This document shows, in pieces, positions 29,881 through 64,000 of a stretch of 64,000 nt of DNA (position 1 is its first letter; each line of letters opens with the position of its first letter). This DNA is from Micropterix aruncella (Eukaryota; Arthropoda; Insecta; Lepidoptera; Micropterigidae). The translations under genes and the position numbers were made by a program. The notes under the pieces were generated by a model, which searched no databases, was not told the DNA's origin, and worked only from the letters and a program-made list of their open reading frames with translations. The stretch lies in assembly GCA_944548615.1 (NCBI GenBank), contig OX155964.1:11934925-11998924 (forward strand), written 5' to 3'.

Positions 29881-30768
29881 AAACTTCTCCAATCATCGTA
29901 CGATGGCTTAACCAGCAGCGTTCGAATCCGAAACGATTTGTCTGAGGAATTCCCGATTCAAACTGGTGTTCGACAAGGAGACGTCGCATCGCCGCTACTT
30001 TTTAACGTGGTGATCGACGCGATTATGCGGAGAGCATTCGACGGTCGACGCGGAGTTAGATACGACGAATCAAACTTCATAACCGATTTGATGTTCGCTG
30101 ATGATAGCGCCGTTTTCGCCGACACTGATGCCGAAGCAACGGACATTTTATACGACATATCCGGAATTGCTCAATCATATGGATTGAAAATTAATGCGGA
30201 TAAGACCAAAGTGCTCACTACGGACGGTTCGAAGGCCAGCGTTTACCTCGATGGAACCCAAATCGAACAGGTCCCACAATTCAAGTATTTAGGATCGTTG
30301 GTTACGGAAAAGAAAGTGGCTTCGACGGCCGATGTCCATAGCCGGATCGGTCAGGCAACAGCAACATTCGCCTCGCTCAAGTGGTGCATATGGAAGCGAA
30401 TGAATATTACCATCAAAACCAAAGTACGACTATACCGAACGTTGGTTCTTCCCATTCTTCTTTATGGATCGGAAACGTGGACGTTACTACAATCGGACCT
30501 CAAAAAGTTCGAAGTCTTCCAAATGCGATGCTTGAGGCAGATTCTCGGTGTCTCACTCCGCGACCGAATTCGAAACGAGACCATTAGAGAAAGATGCGAT
30601 CTAGTAACAACGATCGAAGAAGAAGTACAAAAACGTCGACTACGATGGTTCGGCCATGTTTGCCGAATGAACGACAATCGCTTGCCACGTAAACTTCTTT
30701 GGCGAGACCGTCCGACAGAATGGAGAATTCAGCGATCGGCACCGAAGAAAACCTGGTTAACCCCTTGA
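29845..30768 (+). pseudogene. RTE ORF part 3: RT palm and C-terminus
   Basis: Continues with GVRQGDVASPLLFNVVIDAI and the catalytic FADDSAVFAD (about 30090), then the thumb (FKYLGSLVTE, GSETWTLLQSDLKK) and the C-terminal RRLRWFGHVCRMNDNRLPRK. The true frame continues after the MITE at 31071 with TIKGDLKNQRLSARDAR and a stop near 31240. Within this segment no stop occurs before the MITE. Confidence 0.92.
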
Positions 30769-31066
30769 GTATGATACGACCAAATCTGGTTCTGAAACAA
30801 TTATCCGTTGAGTATGATACGACCAGATCTGGTTCCGCGTTTTTTTCACTTCTTTGACGTTCTCATATTTATTCATAATTATCTAATTGTTTTACAAAAT
30901 GATATTTCAATATTCTATATTCGAAATTTCAATGCAATCATTGTGCAGTTGTTCTTTTTATGATTGGTGTAGTAGTTTCGTAGTTATAGTACTTTAAGGT
31001 CGATGTCGCCGAAAATCCTGCAAAAGAGACAGATGCATCCATGAAAATACCCATTTACTCCAAGGG
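30761..31066. mobile_element. TTAA-flanked MITE inside the RTE ORF
   Basis: TTAA at 30757-30760 and 31067-31070. Inverted ends are CCCCTTGAGTA and the inverse of TACTCCAAGGG. Near the left end the phrase GAGTATGATACGACCA is repeated. Removing the block with one TTAA restores the LINE reading frame exactly (TWL-NTIKGDL). This is the precise footprint of a piggyBac-type insertion. It resembles 9560-9838. Confidence 0.88.
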
Positions 31067-31272
31067 TTAAATACCATCAAAGGCGACCTTAAAAATCAAC
31101 GATTGTCGGCTAGGGATGCTCGAGACGTGGCAAAAAATCGTCAAGAATGGAAGCGAATCGTGAATGGAGTACGAGATCCAGCGGCACCGACAGCAGCGTA
31201 TTGGCTGCGAGGGCGACCCCCTCCCCAATCGCCGGCTACGGAATAAATAATAATAATAATAATTTAATACTA

Positions 31273-33432
31273 ACCTTATAGAAATAAAATAAGTCGGGAA
31301 ATGGGGACCATGTATTTGATTTATATAATTTTATTTTCCACAAAATTTCTTAGGGGCTTTTGTTGTTCTAGCGTCTCCCGGGCAAGAGACGCTGGGGGGG
31401 GGGGGGGGCGTTTTTAGTAATAATGACAAAAATTGAAAACCCTTCATTCAAGCTTCATTTCATATCGAGCATACCAGCTTCAAGGAAAGGCTTCGTGATA
31501 TTGACTAACGATTTATGGAACGAAATTCCAGTTAAACTTTTTTCATTAATATAGAGATGTTATTTATTTCGTTATTTATGTGATAAATAAAATTATTAAG
31601 TTTTATGTTTATTATATATATATTTTATTTGATTGAGTTTGTTGATGTTTTTCTCAACAGCATGTAAGCATCTCTGATATTAGAATTTCACTGAATTTTG
31701 GAGAGCCTGAGGAGCAGAGCTTGTACCATTTTATCAACTAATCCTTGCATTTTATTGACTTTTTTTCTCCTGTGGGAAGGTTTAGTTTCCAAAGAAAACA
31801 GGAAATAGTTAACTATTTCTTGTTCTTTTCTCAACCTAATCTTTTTTTTTTGCCATTTGATCAACTGGTCGACAAATTTCAACCATCATCAAAAATTGAA
31901 AAATATATAATTATATCATGACAATAATAGTACTAAAAAGTGACTTGTGAGCTACACATATTAGAAGTGACTATTAGAGTGACTTTGGACCTCCATAGAC
32001 GGGCAGCTTGCAGCAGTCGAGGTTAGCTGCACGAGAGGAAGTGGTGAGCAGAGGCGACTGCTTTAAGCGATCGAGGGCGGGGGCCAATCCCATTGGGTGG
32101 AGTTCCTAGAAGCCCCCCGGGACGGGGCGAATGAAGAGTATGGCATCATAAAGGAGCCTGACAACTATTAAGGTAGAGCCAGACTGATCCCACGAATGCA
32201 ACGTACGCAACGCAATATGACATCTAAACCTTTGAATATGCTATTCTGTCTTTATTGAATTGAGTTAGCAGATCTCCCCTCACTGAGCCCTGTAGAAATC
32301 AAAATAAAACCACAGAAAATCATTGTAACAGGTTTATTTATCATAAATATTTTGTTTGTAAATTATATTGTTGAGGTGACCACACTGTTAATTTAATTTT
32401 ATTAATTTAGCTTCGATTTTTTCATTACATATTCATCATAATTTTACAATTGGAAATACAATATTGATTGGATGCAAAAATAATTATAATTATAATGAAC
32501 AGATTACAGTTTTCTAGATTTGTTGCCAGGGGAATTCTTTGGTGCTTGAAAAATCCATTTTTAACTTGTATACATTATATAATCAGACTGTGCGACGCGG
32601 TGTAATAATTCTTATTTTTAAACTGTTATTTTAAATAATAGGATTATTTTTACACAATAAATTGACTAGCATGAATGTATCGATACGGCGGCGACACAGT
32701 CACGACTTACGCACGAAAATAATTCTACCTAAACTTACAAGATAAATTTACCTAAATTCGAAAACAAAATAATGACTAAGGCATGAATGTAAAATCGTAC
32801 ACTGTATAGAAATCAGTCTTTGGCTTTCGAATCGGATCGAGTGCTGCTATATAATGCAAAAATAGTTTGAGACAGAATTATTACTATTACTTTATAAACT
32901 AAAGACGACGCGTTTTGGTATCGAAGCTATTTTATTTACAATTTTAATTATTGTTATTAATTTTTTTGGTTTATTTTATTAATCGGCGTTTTTTTTGTTT
33001 AATTAGGCTTAATTATTTTTTTACGTTCAAAGAGAATTACGGGACTTAAATGTATTTGGCGTTATAAATTAGTTGTTTTTTTTAATTTTTATTTACACGG
33101 AGCGGCAACGTAATGTATGTAATTAGAAGAGTGGGCAACCTTTCGAGGTGTATTTTATGTAATAATCGACACAAAATTAACTGATGTGGTTGCCATAAAA
33201 AGCCACAAATTACTGCAGTTTATTTTGTGAAGACAAATATCGATCTTCCAATGCAAAACAAACACAAGTGCATAAAATGTAGTTTTTTTAAACTGAGCAA
33301 GTCAAACGATAAGTACTAAAAACAAGTAGAACTTTAACAGAATACGCTTTGTTATTGGAGATTTTAATTATGATAATGTTGTTTTGCATTATACCCAAAT
33401 AAATCAATAAAACTGGTGCAAAATCAGCATAA
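31273..33432. other. intergenic / rhomboid 3' region, no gene seen
   Basis: AT-rich DNA. A G15 run lies at 31394-31408, and 31440-31550 weakly resembles a LINE C-terminus (NDLWNEIPVKLF). 31970-32200 is a GC-richer patch without recognised content. Part of the right side may be the 3' UTR of the - strand rhomboid gene, but the poly(A) site could not be fixed. Confidence 0.4.
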
Positions 33433-33765
33433 ACTCGGGAGCAATGAATCCGGGTCACCAACATAAACCTTAATATCTCGAAAACTAAGAATGCTAACTT
33501 ATTCCAATAAAAAGTGTGTTTTAGACTATTTTATTCTTCTCAAATAAAATTCAGAAAAGTTCTCGATTGCTGTAAAAGTATAGCCATAAATGGCTTAAAA
33601 CAAAATAAATGATTTTAATGAAATTTGAATTCAATGCAAAAATATAAGAAGCGTTCCTGATATTCAATATTCATTATTAATGTGGTAATTATTGAATTAG
33701 TTAGCATTCTTAGTCACCGAGATATTAGGGTTTATTTTGGTGACACGGAGTCTCATCGTCTGAGT
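33433..33765. mobile_element. family Z MITE, copy 1 (333 bp)
   Basis: The ends are inverted repeats of about 60 bp: ACTCGGGAGCAATGAATCCG on the left and the inverse of TGACACGGAGTCTCATCGTCTGAGT on the right, both continuing into CACC-AA-ATAAACC-TAATATCTCG. Two more copies lie at 48948-49766 and 62861-63251. Non-coding. Confidence 0.8.
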
Positions 33766-34230
33766 GTATATTTAAATGTAGTTCTTTTATTATTAATTAT
33801 TTACGAATTGATAATTCACAACAAACATTTTGAAACATTTTTCATATTTTATAAATATTATCCCGACCTGCTTTGCATGAAAATTAGTATATGAAAAAAT
33901 ACAATGTCCGCAAGTGAAATAAATACATTTTCGCTAATTTTGTATGGCCGTTACCTAATAGATACCAATTTTGTTATTAATGCTCGTATTTTAATGTCGT
34001 CGTTATATTTCAATTGGCAGTTAACATAGTCGGGCAATAATTAACATGGTCGCAGTCGTGTCGGTTTTGCATCGGACGGTCGACATACGATCGAGTCGGG
34101 TTCTTCGAGGAGCGCAGCTTAAAATCGAAAATCACATAACGCTATTCGTCTATCAGTCGAGGATATTTCGTATTTAGGAATGCGAGACGGGGCGGCGCGT
34201 TCTCCCGGGCTGACTAGGCGGTCGGCGGGA

Positions 34231-61329
<27,099 letters not shown>

Positions 61330-61332
61330 CTG

Positions 61333-61958
61333 AAATAAAAAGAAATAAATATTAAAAAAAACAGTCAAAACGATTTAAATATACCTTTGTGATATTAATT
61401 TAGAAGCTACACAGGAATTTTGTAATATAATTGCTAAAGTGCGATTTTGAAAACTGTCAGGCGATTTCTTAAGAAATTTCAGAATTGTTTTTTTATAGCG
61501 ATCGAATAATTATCCGTTCGGCCAGGATTGTGTATTACGAATCTACTTTCAGGAGCAGAAGGTTTATTTTACTATTTTTTATTAATACTAGGCTTAAAGC
61601 GCCTTAACAACGGGCTAATATTCCGATTATTGCGGTAAGCGGTTAAATGTCTTTATGTTAACCCGCTATTAGTTAGTTAAATATATCGAAAAAGCTATAT
61701 TACCAGTTAATATTTGGCTAATTACCCGTTTTGTACTATATCATACATATGCTAATACATATGTATCCTTATCGCAATCTCAAGCATAATATAATTCTGC
61801 ATTTCCCATAATCGGTTAACAATCCCGGTTATTTTTGAATAACCGTCCAACCCTGGATAACGGCCTGCGGTAGCATGTCGCAACACAGCTCATAGATGCA
61901 CATACAGCCCACGTTGTACAATATGACGTTCCTAAAGCGAGATAGTTGTTGTAATGTT
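61333..61958. other. upstream rhomboid intron or 5' region, no gene seen
   Basis: AT-rich, no recognised exon. Splice acceptor context ends at 61332. Confidence 0.4.
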
Positions 61959-62165
61959 TTCTTTTCTTTTTTTTTATCGTTTATTTTCTCTTACGGTAAC
62001 GTCCCACCGTAAAGTTAACGACAATTATCTTACAGGTGCCCGGTTTGCAGTGGCAGTGCTCAGGTGGTCACCCATCTAAACAACTGACCACGCCCTACGC
62101 TGCTTAACTTTGGTGATCTGACGGGAACCAGTGTTACAACGCCGCTACAGACGTTGTAGGATTAC
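61959..62165 (-). mobile_element. 5S rRNA-derived SINE (copy 2)
   Basis: On the - strand: ACGTCTGTAGCGGCGTTGTA, ACACTGGTTCCCGTCAGATC, ACCAAAGTTAAGCAGCGTAG, GGCGTGGTCAGTTGTTTAGA, TGGGTGACCACCTGAGCACT, following 5S rRNA through its promoter boxes. An unrelated body (ACCTGTAAGATAATTGTCG) and a tail of A and G end near 61960. It is about 75 percent like 5S rRNA by eye and is not an intact 5S gene. Confidence 0.75.
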
Positions 62166-62860
62166 TGGAGCGGACAAATACGTTGTAGGATTGGAAATTT
62201 GTAAAAATAGCACTAATAAGGGCTTCTATAGGTATTTGATACAATTAGATTTTTTTAAAAATTGATATGTCTAGGATGTAGGATATTACAGCGATATTCC
62301 GAAGAGAAGTTACGCACTCACACACACGTGCGCGCAGTAACAGCGAAGCCACGCCTAATATTTGTCACGCAATGTTGCAAGTCCTAATATGTTTGTAATT
62401 CTTTTTATATGAATTTCCCGTGAATTTTTAAAATGGCAAAGCTACTGCAAATTCCAATATTATCCAACGCCGATAAATTAGCAAATTGTGAAAAAGGCGC
62501 ATGTACGCGACAGCGAAGTTAGAAAACAATCTTCTTTTCTCCTTTCTCTCATATGCGCGAATGAAATGATAGGATAGCATCAGAAGTGCCAAAAATGAGC
62601 ACCTTATTAACCACTGGAAAGCTTATACCACCGATTGGTGGTTTTTCTGTTGTGACAATTCGCGGGCAGCCGATCTCCATATTTATGCAATTATATGCGA
62701 AAAAGTCGCCTTTATTGAATAAGCTACCATTATACATAAGTATGCGTGACCCCCCCCCCCCCCCCTTCCTACGTAACACCCCCTACAAAGAAATTTTCGA
62801 GGGTCGAAAACATTCCGTCGTGAGTTTCATTCCCATGGCTGTCTCTCTAAGGGTTAAACT
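62166..62860. other. no gene seen; C16 run
   Basis: A C run lies at 62750-62765. Opposite-strand ORFs (62549-62779 and 62586-62891) are unrecognised and overlap the run. Around 62570-62740 are short palindromes (ACCACCGATTGGTGGT). Confidence 0.4.
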
Positions 62861-63251
62861 ACTCTCAGGAGCAATAAATCCGGGTCACTAATATTAACCT
62901 TAATATCTCGGAAACTAATAATACTAGATTATTCAAAAAACAGTATTTTATAGACTATTTAATACTACTCAAATAATATTAATAAAACTTCTTGGTTTGC
63001 TGTAAAATACTGCCATAAAAAAACTAAAAACAAAATAAATGATATTTTGAAAATCGAACTACGAATTCACTGCATTTGTTTTTGCTTTTGTTTCTGTTCT
63101 GTCACAAAGAAAATAAGATCGTACCTACCTGGTATTCAATATTTATAATTAATGTGCTAATTATTCAATAAGCTACCATTTTTAGTAGACGAATAAGCTA
63201 GCATTCATAGGGTTTACGTTGGTTGGTGACCCGTATTCATTGCTCTCGAGT
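62861..63251. mobile_element. family Z MITE, copy 3
   Basis: Left ACTCTCAGGAGCAATAAATC-CGGGTCACTAAT, right GGTGACCCGTATTCATTGCT-CTCGAGT; interior as in copies 1 and 2. A short internal duplication of GAATAAGCTA is near 63190. Confidence 0.78.
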
Positions 63252-63314
63252 GTAATTATTTATATATGAATAGCTTCCTTATGAATCACCAAGTCTCCTG
63301 GTATATTTTTTGTT

Positions 63315-63608
63315 ATGCACGCAAAAACGAGTTTTGCATGCCGAAAAAAACCCCTTTTTTCGTTATTATATGGAATGCGGAATTCCCGAAGTTCCATTCA
63401 TTTAAGACGCTTTTTAAGGACGCCACCGGGAGCTAAGGACAAAAAAAGAAGTTCTTCGGCACAAAGGAAACGTCCGGAAACGAGGGACTATTTTTGGCGT
63501 TCAGCCAAAGAAGCCGAGCGACAAGGAGATCTCTCCATTACGCTCACTAATCCTCAGAAAATTATGGAAGCGCTCTATTTGATTTCACAAGTGCCAGTAG
63601 ACGCTGAG
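63315..63608 (+). CDS. candidate coding exon, unknown protein
   Basis: An open frame with balanced codon use and higher GC than its flanks. Its last ~65 residues read KDKKRSSSAQRKRPETRDYF, WRSAKEAERQGDLSITLTNP, QKIMEALYLISQVPVDAE, and end at a possible donor GAG|GTATGA (63609). A weak acceptor TTTTTAAG precedes GACGCC at 63419. It looks like an internal exon of a basic, soluble protein on the strand opposite the rhomboid gene, but I recognise no family. A chance ORF or mobile-element relic is possible. Confidence 0.35.
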
Positions 63609-63615
63609 GTATGAT

Positions 63616-64000
63616 TTACTGATAGCCTAGAAGTAATATGTTTATTAAAAAAATAGAGACCCAAATCATAATAAATATACATACACACATATTCAATATA
63701 TCTACTAAACTACTACTTAGCTCCAAGGTTTTATAAAAATACAGTTATTACTATTCAAAATAAAATTATCATGGTAGCATTTAGGAGATCAATAAAAAAG
63801 TGTTTGATTAATAAAAGGCCACTCTATGCCAATACCGAACTTATCGCAATTTTTGATTAGGTAAAATAAAAATTAAAAAATGTTTAGATTTTTTGTTCTA
63901 AATATAATAGATGTATATGTAAGGTTATACACCTAAGTAGAGTAGCCATATTTTTTTTAGATCTAAATATGTATGACTGTATAATTCAGTGTGTGTGTCT
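63616..64000. other. no gene seen
   Basis: AT-rich to the window edge. Confidence 0.45.

Larger units (their letters stand above)
27739..31260 (+). mobile_element. RTE-type LINE, full length, disrupted
   Basis: Bounded by 12-bp duplications. It has a 5' leader of about 140 bp, an endonuclease plus reverse transcriptase ORF broken by two frameshifts and one 306-bp MITE, and a TAATAATAATAAT tail typical of RTE elements. Without the MITE the element is about 3.2 kb, the usual RTE size. GC content is higher than the surroundings. Confidence 0.93.

Noticed and set aside
61959..62165. An intact 5S rRNA gene
   Set aside because: Too many differences from 5S rRNA, changed promoter positions and a SINE-like body and tail; better explained as a 5S-derived retroposon.

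Overview
This is AT-rich, intron-rich nuclear DNA from an insect, most likely a moth or butterfly. The grounds are spliced animal genes with GT-AG introns, mariner, RTE and PIF/Harbinger elements, many small palindromic (MITE-like) repeats and long (TA)n tracts. The order-level placement is inferred from repeat style and protein similarity; nothing in the window proves it.

Two host genes can be rebuilt with confidence. On the + strand, five exons between 7166 and 24185 encode a complete 487-residue PGS1, the mitochondrial phosphatidylglycerophosphate synthase that starts cardiolipin synthesis. On the - strand, four exons between 34231 and 61329 encode the C-terminal ~310 residues of a rhomboid-family intramembrane serine protease, closest to the stet / rhomboid-related 2/3 branch. 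Its 5' end lies beyond 61332 or outside the window. All splice phases agree in both genes. Possible further exons are a - strand ORF divergent from PGS1 (6335-6697) and a + strand exon-like ORF at 63315-63608; neither was recognised.

Most of the rest is mobile DNA, much of it nested. 1-3298 is a non-coding LTR retrotransposon on the - strand, cut by the window edge, with a tRNA-Trp primer-binding site. PGS1 introns 2 and 3 carry two nearly identical, oppositely oriented copies of a non-LTR retrotransposon with a restriction-like endonuclease (13684-15603 and about 18050-20345). They flank the 71-bp exon 3 as a 1.9-kb inverted repeat. Shorter pieces of the same family lie at 5628, 8196, 35175, 44940, 45791 and 46870. 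The intron 2 copy sits inside a PIF/Harbinger-like transposon (13480-16294) next to a 0.8-kb tandem duplication.

Downstream of PGS1 come a mariner with clear ends and three in-frame stops (24430-25746), an older mariner interrupted by a 5S-rRNA-derived SINE (25757-26690), and an RTE-type LINE with a 12-bp target duplication, itself interrupted by a TTAA-flanked MITE (27739-31260).

The rhomboid introns hold several unnamed repeat families, called here X, V, Y and Z, each recognised from copies compared within the window. They also hold two large foldback elements, a hAT-like and a Harbinger-like MITE, and three (TA)n tracts. Two of the tracts flank related copies of a MITE that appears to insert into (TA)n. 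No rRNA operon, intact tRNA gene or CRISPR array was seen.
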